Positions 15,808 through 24,550 of a stretch of DNA of 25,099 bases are shown piece by piece. Origin of the DNA: B73-G16 sp964611295 (GTDB taxonomy: Bacteria; Desulfobacterota; B13-G15). The stretch is taken from NCBI GenBank assembly GCA_964611295.1, contig CAZSWV010000016.1:1-25099 (forward strand). The letters are read 5' to 3'. The stretch's first letter is position 1; the number at the start of each line of letters is the position of its first letter. The notes below the pieces were generated by a model that was not told the DNA's origin, made no database searches, and saw nothing but the letters and a program-made list of their open reading frames with translations. Position numbers and translations under genes: made by a program.

Positions 15808-16362
15808 GTTGTGAAAGCTCGAAATCGCCCAATCGAGCCCCTTTTCTAAGACGAGCTCAAGGGCAAAGGCAGCATCTTCTAGAGCACGGGACACCTCTTC
15901 CCACTCCCTTTCGGAGAAGGGTGAAAGCACGTAATCTGTAACATCCCTTTTTTCCTGAGGACGCCCTATCCCTACCTTTATGCGCGCAAAATCCTTCCCT
16001 ATGGCCTCAATAACAGACCTTATCCCCCTATGCCCTCCGTCCCCACCAGTCCTCTTTATCCTTATCTCCCCAAGGGGAAGGTCAAGGTCGTCATGGACCA
16101 CTAGGACCTCCTCGGGGGAAAAACCCCCGTACCTTAGGGCCTCTGAAACTGCTACCCCAGAAAGGTTCATGTAGGTCATGGGTTTGATGCAAAGGTAAGG
16201 GGTGTTTCCCTTTCTGCCTTCGAAAAATTGATAGAACCTACCCTTCTGCCACTTGGCACCCTCCCTTTTGGCAAAAAGATCAAGCACCATAAAACCCACA
16301 TTGTGCCTTGACCTTTCGTATTCCAGACCAGGATTCCCAAGCCCCACGACAAGCCACCGCAT
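15787..16362 (-). CDS. pth: Peptidyl-tRNA hydrolase
   Basis: The enzyme releases tRNA from peptidyl-tRNA dropped by stalled ribosomes. The 191-residue protein has GLGNPGLEYERSRHNVGF with the catalytic His of the family, KPMTYMNLSG, and VVHDDLDLPLGEIRIKRTGG with the conserved Asp and GGHRGIRS after it. Length is normal. Its ATG overlaps the manC stop (TGATG), with GGGGGAGG upstream, so translation is coupled to the guanylyltransferase; an in-frame TTG one codon earlier is less likely. Here pth is transcribed towards rplY and overlaps it, instead of following it on the same strand as in many genomes. Confidence 0.96.
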   Translation of the reverse strand: MRWLVVGLGNPGLEYERSRHNVGFMVLDLFAKREGAKWQKGRFYQFFEGRKGNTPYLCIKPMTYMNLSGVAVSEALRYGGFSPEEVLVVHDDLDLPLGEIRIKRTGGDGGHRGIRSVIEAIGKDFARIKVGIGRPQEKRDVTDYVLSPFSEREWEEVSRALEDAAFALELVLEKGLDWAISSFHNLRGRPF

Positions 16363-17444
16363 CAAAGGTCCTCCCCCAACGACCTGACCAACTCCTTAAC
16401 CCTCTCCACTGCCCCTTTGTGGACCACAAGGGTCCTCCTCCCACATCTGACCAACACCAACTCCTCAACCCCGATGAGGTACACCTCTTCCTTGGGGTCT
16501 TGGCAGAAAACGACGTTTCCGGAACCATCCATCGCCCTAAGGACTCCCCTGTAGGCGTTGCCCATCTCGTCCTTGGGCAAGAAATCGCCAAGTGAAAGCC
16601 ATCCGCCTAAGTCACTCCATTTAAAGTCAGAAAGGACGCAGAAGACCCTTTCGGACTTCTCCATCACCCCGTAGTCTATCGATATGGAAGGGATCTCCTC
16701 AAAGGCCTCCCTTAAGGCCCTGTCCCACTTCTTTGTCCCGTAGGACGTAAGGACCCCCTCAAAGGCCTTCACATGTTGGGGTAGGAAACGTGTAGCCTCC
16801 TCTAGGATCACTTGCCTCTGCCATACGAACATCCCGGAGTTCCAGAGATAACGTCCCTCAGCAAACCACCTCTCGGCTGTCTCCCGGTCCGGTTTCTCCT
16901 TGAACCGCAATACCTTGTAGTGCTCAAGGCCGTCATCGGTCGGAATCCTTTGACCAAGCTCTAGATATCCGTAAGAGGTAGCCGGATAGGTGGGCTTTAT
17001 GCCGAAGGTGTAAAGCCCCATGGTCCTTTTGGCCCCCTCTATGGCACCTTTTACTATCTGGATGAACCTCTCCAAAGGCTCGATATAGTGGTCTGCTGTC
17101 AAGGTCACAATGACCTCATCCCCAAAAAGGAGCCCTGTCAAAAGGGCGCTTAAGACCACTGGGGCGGAAGTATCCTTCTTTAGGGGTTCGGCTATCACGT
17201 TCTCTGGTGGTAGTTCCCTTAGAATGTCCCTTACTTTCTTGACGAAGGCCCTGTTTGTGAAGACAAGGATCCTCTCAGGGGAGGTCAACCCCTTTGCCCT
17301 TTCGTAACTTAACTCAAGGAGGCTCTTCGAACCCAAAAGCGTAAGGAACTGCTTCGGAGACCTCTTCGTACTCAAAGGCCAAAACCTAGTCCCCGTCCCC
17401 CCTGCAAGGATCACGACTACGGGTTTCCCTTCATACCCTACCAT
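16362..17444 (-). CDS. manC: Mannose-1-phosphate guanylyltransferase
   Basis: The enzyme makes GDP-mannose from mannose 1-phosphate and GTP for polysaccharide and glycolipid synthesis. The 360-residue protein begins with the nucleotidyltransferase loop ILAGGTGTRFWPLSTKRSPK (12-31). It continues with TADHYI, KPTYPATSYGYLELG, and RFKEKPDRETAERWF followed by LWNSGMFVW, all typical of ManC/AlgA-type enzymes. It lacks the C-terminal cupin isomerase domain of the bifunctional form; a separate cupin gene lies just upstream. I chose the ATG at 17444, which has AGAGG at good spacing; ATG 17450 is possible. The 5' end overlaps the cupin gene and the stop overlaps pth. Confidence 0.95.
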   Translation of the reverse strand: MVGYEGKPVVVILAGGTGTRFWPLSTKRSPKQFLTLLGSKSLLELSYERAKGLTSPERILVFTNRAFVKKVRDILRELPPENVIAEPLKKDTSAPVVLSALLTGLLFGDEVIVTLTADHYIEPLERFIQIVKGAIEGAKRTMGLYTFGIKPTYPATSYGYLELGQRIPTDDGLEHYKVLRFKEKPDRETAERWFAEGRYLWNSGMFVWQRQVILEEATRFLPQHVKAFEGVLTSYGTKKWDRALREAFEEIPSISIDYGVMEKSERVFCVLSDFKWSDLGGWLSLGDFLPKDEMGNAYRGVLRAMDGSGNVVFCQDPKEEVYLIGVEELVLVRCGRRTLVVHKGAVERVKELVRSLGEDL

Positions 17445-17772
17445 AGTCATCCTCTAACCGCTCCAGGTCGTCCTCACCCAGGTAATCTCCCGTTTGCACC
17501 TCAACAAAGACCAGATCCTCAGCCCCGGTATTGGCTATACGGTGTAAGGCCCCACGCGGTATGTCAACAGAGGACCCAGGACCTACCTTTACCTCTTTTC
17601 CGTCCACAGTAACAAGGCCCTCACCCTTTATCACGAACCAGTGCTCGGAACGCCTTCTATGTCTTTGGAGGCTCAAACGCTGTCCCGGATATACCGTAAT
17701 GCGTTTTACCTTATAATCACTTTCAGAACAAAGGACCTCATAAAATCCCCATGGCCTTTTATCGAACTCCAT
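17431..17772 (-). CDS. Cupin-domain phosphomannose isomerase-like protein (type II)
   Basis: A 113-residue single cupin closely resembling the C-terminal isomerase domain of bifunctional ManC/AlgA. It has RPWGFYEVL (6-14), PGQRLSLQRHRRRSEHWFVI with metal-binding histidines, VTVDGKEVKV, and DIPRGALHRIANTG. The family converts fructose 6-phosphate to mannose 6-phosphate. It overlaps manC and has a strong AAAGGAGG ribosome binding site, so the pair probably does in two polypeptides what AlgA does in one. The domain order is reversed relative to the fusion. Isomerase activity is inferred, since stand-alone small cupins can also have other sugar-phosphate roles. Confidence 0.85.
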   Translation of the reverse strand: MEFDKRPWGFYEVLCSESDYKVKRITVYPGQRLSLQRHRRRSEHWFVIKGEGLVTVDGKEVKVGPGSSVDIPRGALHRIANTGAEDLVFVEVQTGDYLGEDDLERLEDDYGRV

Positions 17773-17790
17773 CTGTGTCCTCCTTTTTCA

Positions 17791-17818
17791 AAGATAAAAC
17801 AACCTTGGGGGGAATCAA
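17791..17818 (-). promoter_or_regulatory. Possible promoter of the cupin-manC-pth operon
   Basis: On the minus strand TTGATT (17818-17813) and TATCTT (17796-17791) are separated by 16 bp, immediately upstream of the AAAGGAGG site of the cupin gene. The match to consensus is only moderate and the leader would be very short, so this is a weak call. Confidence 0.3.
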
Positions 17819-17860
17819 AGCCGCATGGGCTGTGTTACACTAACCTCAAGGAGGGTGGTC

Positions 17861-19591
17861 ATGAATGCCAATAAGGTGCTTTCACAGATGTTTTCAAAGC
17901 TAGCAAACGCCTTGGAGTTTTTGGGCGAAAACCCCTTCAAGGTCAGTGCTTATAGGAAGGCCGCTAAGGTCTTAGAAGACTACCCTGAGGACGTAGCGGA
18001 GGTTTACAGAAAAGGAGGGATCGAGGCCCTGAGGTCTATATCCGGTGTGGGGGAGGGTATCGCCAAAAAGATCGCCGAGTACTTACAGACCGGAAAAATG
18101 AAGAAGTACGAGGAAGTCCTCTCACAGGTCCCTGAGGGCCTCTTGAACCTGATGGAAGTCCAAGGCATAGGGCCTAAGACCTTGAAATTGGCCTACGATG
18201 CCCTTGGGGTGAGGACACCCGAGGACTTCAAAAGGGCCTTGGAGAACGGCTCTTTGGAGCGTCTACCAGGCATGGGCCCCAAAAAGGTGGAGAACATCAA
18301 AAAGGGCCTCGAGCTATTCGAGAAGATGAGCGAAAGGATCCCCCTGGGCCTTGCCTATCCTTTGGTGAGGGAGATCTTACAGGAGATGTCCAAGTTACCT
18401 TTTGTGGATTCTATCTCAGCTTGTGGCTCCTTCAGGAGGATGAAAGAAACGGTAGGAGATCTCGACATCCTCTGTACGGGCAAGGACGGGGCAAGGATCA
18501 TAGAGTACTTCGTGAGGCTTCCAGGTGTCACAAGGATCTTAGCTCAAGGTGACACAAAGGGATCTGCTATATTTCACGACCGTTACCAAGTAGACCTACG
18601 CGTGGTCCCCAGGGAGTCCTACGGTGCGGCTCTCCAATACTTCACCGGTTCCAAACAACACAATATCCACCTAAGGACCATAGCAAAGGGCCTTGGCTTA
18701 AAGATAAGCGAATACGGGGTGTTCAGGGGAGAAGAAAGGCTTGGAGGCGAAAAGGAAGAAGAGGTCTATGGGCTTTTGGGGCTCCCCTGGATTCCACCGG
18801 AACTGAGGGAGGATTGGGGTGAGATAGAGGCAGCTCAAGTCGGAAAGCTTCCACGGCTAGTGGACTACCATGAGGTAAAAGGGGACCTCCACGTCCATTC
18901 CAAGTTCTCCGATGGTACCATGGACCTAAGGGAGCTCCTTAAAGAGGCAGAAAAGTACCATTGGGAGTACATTGGCGTATGTGACCACTCTCAGAGCGCA
19001 AGGTATGCAAGGGGTTTGGACCCCAAAAGGCTTATGGATAAGGTAAGGGAAATCAGGGAGATCAACAAGTCTTCAAACGGCCCCAAGCTTTTGGCAGGGG
19101 CTGAGGTTGACATACTCCCCGATGGATCCTTGGATTACCCTGACGAACTCCTTAAGGAACTCGACCTAGTGATAGCTGCCATCCACAGCTGGAAGAAAGA
19201 CGAGGACGTGACCCCCAGGATCCTCAAGGCCATGGAAAACCCATACGTCCACATAATAGCCCATCCCACCGGGAGGTTGATCTCGAGCCGTGAGGGGTAT
19301 AAGGTGGACCTTGACGCCGTAATAGAAAAGGCGAAACAAACAGGGACCGCTCTGGAGATAAACGCTTACTACGACCGGTTGGACTTAAACGACGTAAACG
19401 TGCGAAAGGCCAAGTCCTTGGGGGTAAAGCTCGCCATAGGGACCGATGCCCATAACTTGGGTCAGCTCTGGATGGTGGACCTAGGAGTAGGAGTAGCCAG
19501 ACGTGGGTGGTGTGAACCCAAAGACCTCCTCAACTTCATGTCCTATGAGGAGCTCATCAAGTGGGCAAGGGAGAAGACGCGTACTTCATGA
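17861..19591 (+). CDS. polX: DNA polymerase X family protein with C-terminal PHP domain
   Basis: A bacterial/archaeal PolX of 576 residues, involved in gap filling and abasic-site repair, with the PHP part giving 3'-5' exonuclease activity in characterised members. Helix-hairpin-helix elements are SGVGEGIAKKIAEYL (61-75) and VQGIGPKTLKLAYDAL (100-115). The polymerase active site is CGSFRRMKETVGDLDIL (188-204) with D200, D202 and D245 (VDLRVV). The PHP domain starts at about 340 with GDLHVHSKFSDG (H344, H346) and includes AHPTGR and GTDAH. An AAGGAGGG site before ATG 17861 decides the start; the frame is open 36 bases further upstream without such a site. The 3' end overlaps ribD by 31 nt. Confidence 0.96.
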   Translation: MNANKVLSQMFSKLANALEFLGENPFKVSAYRKAAKVLEDYPEDVAEVYRKGGIEALRSISGVGEGIAKKIAEYLQTGKMKKYEEVLSQVPEGLLNLMEVQGIGPKTLKLAYDALGVRTPEDFKRALENGSLERLPGMGPKKVENIKKGLELFEKMSERIPLGLAYPLVREILQEMSKLPFVDSISACGSFRRMKETVGDLDILCTGKDGARIIEYFVRLPGVTRILAQGDTKGSAIFHDRYQVDLRVVPRESYGAALQYFTGSKQHNIHLRTIAKGLGLKISEYGVFRGEERLGGEKEEEVYGLLGLPWIPPELREDWGEIEAAQVGKLPRLVDYHEVKGDLHVHSKFSDGTMDLRELLKEAEKYHWEYIGVCDHSQSARYARGLDPKRLMDKVREIREINKSSNGPKLLAGAEVDILPDGSLDYPDELLKELDLVIAAIHSWKKDEDVTPRILKAMENPYVHIIAHPTGRLISSREGYKVDLDAVIEKAKQTGTALEINAYYDRLDLNDVNVRKAKSLGVKLAIGTDAHNLGQLWMVDLGVGVARRGWCEPKDLLNFMSYEELIKWAREKTRTS

Positions 19592-20643
19592 AGCTGGCCT
19601 TGAGGCTTGCAAGACGTGGAGCGGGATGGGTAAGTCCCAATCCCATGGTGGGGGCGGTGTTGGTCAAGGATGGTAGGGTCATCTCCACGGGTTATCACCG
19701 CCGATACGGAGGGGACCACGCCGAAGTAGATGCCATAAAGCGTTCTAAGGGACCCCTGAAGGGGGCTACTTTGTACGTCAACCTTGAACCTTGTTGCCAT
19801 TGGGGGAAAACCCCTCCTTGTACCGAGGCCATATTAAGGGCAGGGATCGAAGAGGTCGTGGTCGCCAACCTTGACCCCAACCCCTTGGTCGCGGGGAAGG
19901 GGATCGAGATCTTAAGGTCTCACGGGATAAAGGTGAGGGTAGGGGTGCTTGAGGAAGAGGGGCGTTTGCTTAACCGCGCCTATTTCAAACACTACGAGGA
20001 AGGGCTCCCCTTGGTGACGGCCAAATGGGCCCAAAGCCTCGACGGGAGGATAGCCACAACCACAGGAGATTCCAAGTGGATCAGCTCAGAAGGGTCAAGG
20101 CGCTATGCCCATAGACTTAGAAGCTTACACGATGCAGTACTTGTAGGCATAGGCACTGTCCTAAGGGACGACCCAGAGTTAACGGTAAGGCTTGTAAAGG
20201 GCAAAAATCCCTTGAGGGTAATCCTAGATTCAAGGCTTTCGATACCCCTTGAGGCAAAGGCCTTGAAGGGAGAAGCGAAGACCCTTTTGGCTACTACCGA
20301 AAAAGCCAGCCCAGAAAAAGAAGCCATCCTTAGGCAGAAGGGCATTGAGGTGATAAGGATAGGGTGCGAAAGGGTTGACCTCTTCGGGTTGCTCAAGGCC
20401 TTGGCAGAAAGAAAGGTCCTTTCGGTACTTGTGGAAGGGGGAAGGGAAGTGCTTACGGAGTTTTTTAAAAAGGGACTCATAGATAGGGTGATGGTCTTCG
20501 TTTCACCGAAGATCATAGGTCAAGGCGTTGAAGCCATAGGCGACCTTGGCATAAGAGAGGTGGGAAGGGCCATAGAACTTAAGTCCGTTAGGACCTTGAG
20601 GATCGGTCAAGACCTATTGCTTGAAGGGTGGATAAAGCCATAA
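19561..20643 (+). CDS. ribD: Riboflavin biosynthesis bifunctional deaminase/reductase RibD
   Basis: The protein carries out the second and third steps from GTP towards riboflavin: deamination of the pyrimidine, then NADPH reduction of the ribosyl group. The 360-residue product has the deaminase domain (about 1-145) with zinc ligands in HAEVDAI (H53, E55) and PCCHWGKTPPC (C78, C87). The reductase domain follows, with AKWAQSLDGRIAT, GDSKWISSEGSRRYAHRLR and LVEGGREVL. The start is a GTG inside the polX 3' end with AGGAG eight bases upstream; it preserves the ED..YM helix normal for the family. An ATG at 19588 (ATGA overlap) is less likely. It stands alone, without ribE, ribBA or ribH. Its end overlaps lnt on the other strand by 56 nt. 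Confidence 0.95.
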   Translation: MGKGEDAYFMKLALRLARRGAGWVSPNPMVGAVLVKDGRVISTGYHRRYGGDHAEVDAIKRSKGPLKGATLYVNLEPCCHWGKTPPCTEAILRAGIEEVVVANLDPNPLVAGKGIEILRSHGIKVRVGVLEEEGRLLNRAYFKHYEEGLPLVTAKWAQSLDGRIATTTGDSKWISSEGSRRYAHRLRSLHDAVLVGIGTVLRDDPELTVRLVKGKNPLRVILDSRLSIPLEAKALKGEAKTLLATTEKASPEKEAILRQKGIEVIRIGCERVDLFGLLKALAERKVLSVLVEGGREVLTEFFKKGLIDRVMVFVSPKIIGQGVEAIGDLGIREVGRAIELKSVRTLRIGQDLLLEGWIKP

Positions 20644-22105
20644 AGACCGTACAAGCCCAGATGAGCATGTCCCCGAAACGGACATAGGGGGTAACTCCTT
20701 TCATTAGACCAAAGGGGGAGACAAAGGCTTCGGTTTGGAAAAGTCCTGTCTCTTTCCTCTTCCTTCCCAAGGGGTCGATCACAGCACTTATCCCGGTGTT
20801 TGCGGCCCTTAAGACCCATCGCCTCGTCTCCACGGCCCTGAAGACGGCCTGTGCCAAGTGTTGATAAGGGGCTGAAGTCCTCCCAAACCAAGCGTCGTTG
20901 GTAATGGTTACGAGGAATTCAGCCCCCTTCCTCACCGCCTCCCTTGCGAGCTCAGGGAAGATGATCTCAAAGCATATCAAGACCGAAAACCTCCCATGAG
21001 GAAACGGCAAAACCTTAATGCTCTCACCCGGCGAGATGTCGCCGGGAACAGCCTCCCTCAATTGCCCAAAAAGCCTTTCCAAGGTAGCCCGTAAGGGAAG
21101 GTATTCGCCAAAAGGGACAAGGTGCACCTTGTCGTAAAGGCCTACAAGGCGACCCTCAGGCGAAAGTAAAAAGGCACTGTTGAAGGTCCTATGGCCTTCT
21201 TGTCTCAAGGCACCAAAGAGGAGCCAATTCTGAGTCTCTTTTGCCACCTCTTCCGGAACCGAGGATAAAGGGTCCAAGGGCCAATAGCCAGGGAAGGCCG
21301 TTTCAGGCCAGATCAAAAGGTCAGGCCTTTCAGGGAGCAGGCAAAGGCTGAGTTTCCTGTGTAGCTCTAGGATCTTTTTCTTCATTTCCCCTTCCCATTT
21401 CACACCTTGCTCTACGTTACCCTGGACTATGCCCACCTTTAGTTCCGGGCAGACCGATAGCGTCTTTAGCCTTAAGTGTCCGTAAAGGACCACGATGATT
21501 ACGACTATAAAAGCTGTAAGGGGCACTGCCCATTGCCGCGGTTCCTTTAGGCACTGGTAAAGGGCAAGGTTCACAAAGGCCAGGACAAAGGAAAGGCCAT
21601 ATGCACCTATAATTTCGGAGACCTGTAAAAGGGGGACAAACTCCCATTGGCTATGGGCCAAAAGGGCCCATGGGAACCCTGTAAGGAGGTGACCCCTCAG
21701 GTATTCGAGCACTGTCCATAGGCAGGAGCCGAAAAGCACCCTTTGGATCCCTTTCTCCTTGAAGGCAAAAGAGAGGGCTGAAAACAAGGCCCAATAAGAA
21801 CCAAGGTATAGGCAAAGCAATAGGAGTATAGCCACCGACCCTACAAGGGAAATCCCCCCATACTTGTTAACTGCCACAATTATCCAATAACAGCAGGTGA
21901 GGTAAGCTACACAACCAGAGGCGAGTCCTAAGAGGAGGCGTTCTTTTGAGTCTCTGCCTTCAAGGGCATAAAGAAGCGGGATGAGGCAAACCCAAGCAAG
22001 GGGCCACAGGTTAGGACCAGGCTGTGACAGGCCATATAGGAGACCGCTAAGGATGGAGGCAAGAAGCCTTTTCCTTGAGGAACCCCACAAGCTTTTCCAC
22101 CACAT
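20588..22105 (-). CDS. lnt: Apolipoprotein N-acyltransferase
   Basis: An inner-membrane enzyme that adds the third acyl chain to lipoproteins. From the ATG at 22105 it has 505 residues, near the E. coli length of 512. About six N-terminal membrane segments (10 to about 210) precede a carbon-nitrogen hydrolase domain with the catalytic triad E268 (LIWPETAFPG), K326 (YDKVHLVPFGEYLP) and C378 (VLICFEIIFPE). A last hydrophobic segment lies near the end. The open frame extends upstream to 22177, but that would overlap the aminotransferase gene by 131 nt; even the chosen start overlaps it by 59 nt, and a TTG at 22090 is possible. Its presence supports a diderm envelope with triacylated lipoproteins. 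Confidence 0.93.
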   Translation of the reverse strand: MWWKSLWGSSRKRLLASILSGLLYGLSQPGPNLWPLAWVCLIPLLYALEGRDSKERLLLGLASGCVAYLTCCYWIIVAVNKYGGISLVGSVAILLLLCLYLGSYWALFSALSFAFKEKGIQRVLFGSCLWTVLEYLRGHLLTGFPWALLAHSQWEFVPLLQVSEIIGAYGLSFVLAFVNLALYQCLKEPRQWAVPLTAFIVVIIVVLYGHLRLKTLSVCPELKVGIVQGNVEQGVKWEGEMKKKILELHRKLSLCLLPERPDLLIWPETAFPGYWPLDPLSSVPEEVAKETQNWLLFGALRQEGHRTFNSAFLLSPEGRLVGLYDKVHLVPFGEYLPLRATLERLFGQLREAVPGDISPGESIKVLPFPHGRFSVLICFEIIFPELAREAVRKGAEFLVTITNDAWFGRTSAPYQHLAQAVFRAVETRRWVLRAANTGISAVIDPLGRKRKETGLFQTEAFVSPFGLMKGVTPYVRFGDMLIWACTVFMALSTLQAIGLDRSSRS

Positions 22106-23195
22106 ATTCCTGTGCCTCGGGGGAAAGTTCGGGATATATGGGTAAGGCCAAGGCCTCTTGAGATGCCTTTTCGGCATTGGGGAAGTCCCCTTTCTTGTAG
22201 CCCAAAAAGTAGAGACAAGGTTGAAGGTGCATGGGCAATGGATAATAAACCTGGGTGCCTATGCCTTGTGATTCAAGGTGCTTTCGCACTTCGTCCCTGA
22301 AGGGCGTCCTTATCACGTACTGATGGAAGATATGTCCATCCCTTACGCGTGGATAACGTACCCCTAAGGCCTCGGCGTTGGCCTCATCTAGAAGCCTTTC
22401 GTAATACGAAGCCTTTTCCCGTCTCTTGAGGTTCCATTTTTCAAGGCAACCGAACTTCACCAGGAGCACTGCCGCTTGGATCTCGTCGAGCCTGCTATTT
22501 ATACCAAAGGCCTCGTGGACGTAGTTACCCCTCATCCCGTGTACCCTTAACAGCCTCAGAAGTTCCCCTAGGTCCTCATGGTCAGTGGCCAAAAGGCCCC
22601 CATCCCCTGCACCCCCGAGGTTTTTAGTGGGATAAAAGGAAAAACACCCGATATCGCCCATGGTCCCTGCTTTTTTTGGAGTGCCATTGGGGTCTATGTA
22701 CTCGGCCCCTAGGGCTTGGGCTGCATCTTCTATGACCTTAAGGCCATGCCTTTTGGCTATGTCTAAGATCTCATGCATTTCAGCACATAGGCCGAACAGA
22801 TGCACGGGTATTATGGCCTTCGTCCTTTCGGTGAGGACCTCCTCTACCCTTTTGGGATCGATGTTAAAGGTGTCAAGGTCTATGTCGGCAAAAACAGGTC
22901 TGGCCCCTACACGAACAATGGCGCTGACCGTGGAAAAGAAGGTGAAAGGGGTAGTTATCACCTCATCCCCGGGGCCTATCTGTAAGGCCATAAGCGCCAA
23001 GAGCAAGGCGTCACTTCCTGATGCCACCCCAATGGTATGCTTGACCCCGAGGTATTGGGCCAATAAATCCTCCAAGGCCTTTACCCTCGGCCCCATGACG
23101 AATTGGGCCTCAAGGAATATCTGGCGGAGCTCCCTCTCCACCTTTTCGTAAAGCTCCTTCCACTGTGACCGTAGATCTACAAAGGGGACCTTCAA
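22047..23195 (-). CDS. DegT/DnrJ/EryC1/StrS-family PLP-dependent sugar aminotransferase
   Basis: A 382-residue protein of the family that transaminates nucleotide-linked keto sugars for surface glycans. The N-terminus MKVPFVDLRSQW is typical. Substrate/PLP elements are ASGSDALLLAL (58-68), VIEDAAQALGAEY (154-166, D157 for the pyridine nitrogen) and FSFYPTKNLGGAGDGG (185-200, K191 forming the Schiff base). The start codon is TTG with a GGAGGTG site just upstream. It follows dprA after 44 nt and overlaps lnt. The exact sugar cannot be read from the sequence; the nearby GDP-mannose genes hint at polysaccharide synthesis but are on a separate transcript. Confidence 0.93.
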   Translation of the reverse strand: MKVPFVDLRSQWKELYEKVERELRQIFLEAQFVMGPRVKALEDLLAQYLGVKHTIGVASGSDALLLALMALQIGPGDEVITTPFTFFSTVSAIVRVGARPVFADIDLDTFNIDPKRVEEVLTERTKAIIPVHLFGLCAEMHEILDIAKRHGLKVIEDAAQALGAEYIDPNGTPKKAGTMGDIGCFSFYPTKNLGGAGDGGLLATDHEDLGELLRLLRVHGMRGNYVHEAFGINSRLDEIQAAVLLVKFGCLEKWNLKRREKASYYERLLDEANAEALGVRYPRVRDGHIFHQYVIRTPFRDEVRKHLESQGIGTQVYYPLPMHLQPCLYFLGYKKGDFPNAEKASQEALALPIYPELSPEAQEYVVEKLVGFLKEKASCLHP

Positions 23196-23239
23196 GGAAC
23201 ACCTCCACGAAACCTAAAGGCCTTTTAGCTTTTACCACA

Positions 23240-24319
23240 TCAGGAACAAAGTATGTAGATTCTTCCTGGCAGTTGCTTTACTATCCCCTTTAGCTCAAGC
23301 CCCATAAGAAGGGGGTTCAAGGACGAGGCCTCAAGCTTAAGGATACGCAAGAGCTCATCCACATGCTTTGGTCCCTCTCTCAAGAGCTCAAGCACCATCT
23401 CCTCATCCGGGGAAAACCCCTGTAACGGTTTCCCCCTTTCAGGGAACTCCAACTGCGGCATGATTTCCTCCAAAACGTCCTCAGGTCCCTCTACCAGCTT
23501 TGCCCCCTCCTTAATCAACCTATGGGTACCCTGACTGAAGAGGCTACCCACTACACCTGGAACGGCAAACACGGTCCGCCCTTGCTCCAGGGCAAGGCGT
23601 GCTGTAATGAGGGCACCGCTTTTTGCAGAGGCTTCAACAACTACCACCCCAAGCGAAAGGCCACTTATTACCCGGTTCCTCACAGGGAAGTTCCACCTCT
23701 CAGGAGGTGTCCCAAGGGGGAATTCCGAAAGCACCGCCCCTGAGGAGGCGATCCTTTGGGCCAAGCGGTAGTTTTCGGGAGGGTATATCCTATCCATTCC
23801 TGAACCAAGTACTGCTATGGTGCGTCCGGCCTCAAGGGCACCCAAATGGGCCTCGGTGTCTATACCTCTAGCAAGACCACTGACTACTGTAACACCTGCC
23901 TCAGCCAGACAAGAGGCCAGACGCCTTGCAAACTCTCTTCCATAAGGGGAACAACGTCTCGATCCCACAACGGCCACTGCGTTTTTGTCCTGCTGCTTTA
24001 GCTCACCTTTCACGTAAAGCACCAGAGGTGGATCGTATATCTCACGGAGGTTAGAAGGATAACGGGGATCACTTATACTGATCAGCTCGACCCCCATGTC
24101 CCTGGCCCTTTCCCATTCTTTCATCCCAACCAAGAGGGGATCCTGCCCCTTAAGGGACCTTATGACTGCCTTTGTGACCCCTTCGACTGCCCTAAGTTCC
24201 TGCTCTTTAGCCTCAAATACCGCCTTCGCACTGCCAAAGGCCTCAAGAAGCCTCCTAGAGAGGATAGGCCCAATCCCTCTGGCCTTAACGAGGGCTAAAA
24301 GAAGGAAGAGCTCCTCCAT
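23240..24319 (-). CDS. dprA: DNA processing protein DprA
   Basis: DprA binds single-stranded DNA taken up during transformation and loads RecA. The 359-residue product has an N-terminal helix-hairpin-helix region (about 1-60, GIGPILSRRLLEAFG). The Rossmann-like core follows, with VVGSRRCSPYGREFARRLA (118-136), SGLARGIDTEAHLGAL (147-162), AVLGSGMDRIYPPEN and VVEASAKSGALITARLA. A C-terminal winged-helix region follows (PDEEMVLELLREGPKHVDEL). Length matches the three-domain form. The gene is 33 nt downstream of a small lipoprotein gene and 44 nt upstream of the aminotransferase, so it is probably in one transcript with them. Confidence 0.96.
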   Translation of the reverse strand: MEELFLLLALVKARGIGPILSRRLLEAFGSAKAVFEAKEQELRAVEGVTKAVIRSLKGQDPLLVGMKEWERARDMGVELISISDPRYPSNLREIYDPPLVLYVKGELKQQDKNAVAVVGSRRCSPYGREFARRLASCLAEAGVTVVSGLARGIDTEAHLGALEAGRTIAVLGSGMDRIYPPENYRLAQRIASSGAVLSEFPLGTPPERWNFPVRNRVISGLSLGVVVVEASAKSGALITARLALEQGRTVFAVPGVVGSLFSQGTHRLIKEGAKLVEGPEDVLEEIMPQLEFPERGKPLQGFSPDEEMVLELLREGPKHVDELLRILKLEASSLNPLLMGLELKGIVKQLPGRIYILCS

Positions 24320-24352
24320 ATGGACTTCGGCCTTCTTTTCTTCCCTTTCCAG

Positions 24353-24550
24353 CTATGTGCGGCCTTCCCGATAAACGACTGTCCCCTCTTGAAAGGCATC
24401 GGACTTAGGCCACTTTACCTTTACAGATGCCTCACACCCATAAAGCACAAGGGCGCAAAGGAACAACACCGCAATCATACACTTACGACGATATGGGGAA
24501 ATAAAACCCTTAAACCCTTTAAAAGCAAAAACACCCTTTCCTTTCCTCAT
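24353..24550 (-). CDS. Small putative lipoprotein upstream of dprA
   Basis: I do not recognise a family. The 65-residue reading frame has a basic N-terminus (YRRK), a hydrophobic stretch MIAVLFLCALVLYGC (25-39) ending in a plausible lipobox (L-Y-G-C, lipidated C39), and a short polar mature part of about 27 residues. Two starts are possible beyond ATG 24550: a GTG one codon earlier and an internal ATG at 24478 that gives a more ordinary signal peptide length. AAGG lies just upstream of the first. The gene is 33 nt from dprA and on the same strand, so it may be its operon partner. Very short mature length leaves room for a spurious call. Confidence 0.5.
   Translation of the reverse strand: MRKGKGVFAFKGFKGFISPYRRKCMIAVLFLCALVLYGCEASVKVKWPKSDAFQEGTVVYREGRT

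Noticed and set aside
17825..17860. Upstream extension of polX by 12 codons
   Set aside because: The AAGGAGGG site and the usual family N-terminus both point to ATG 17861.
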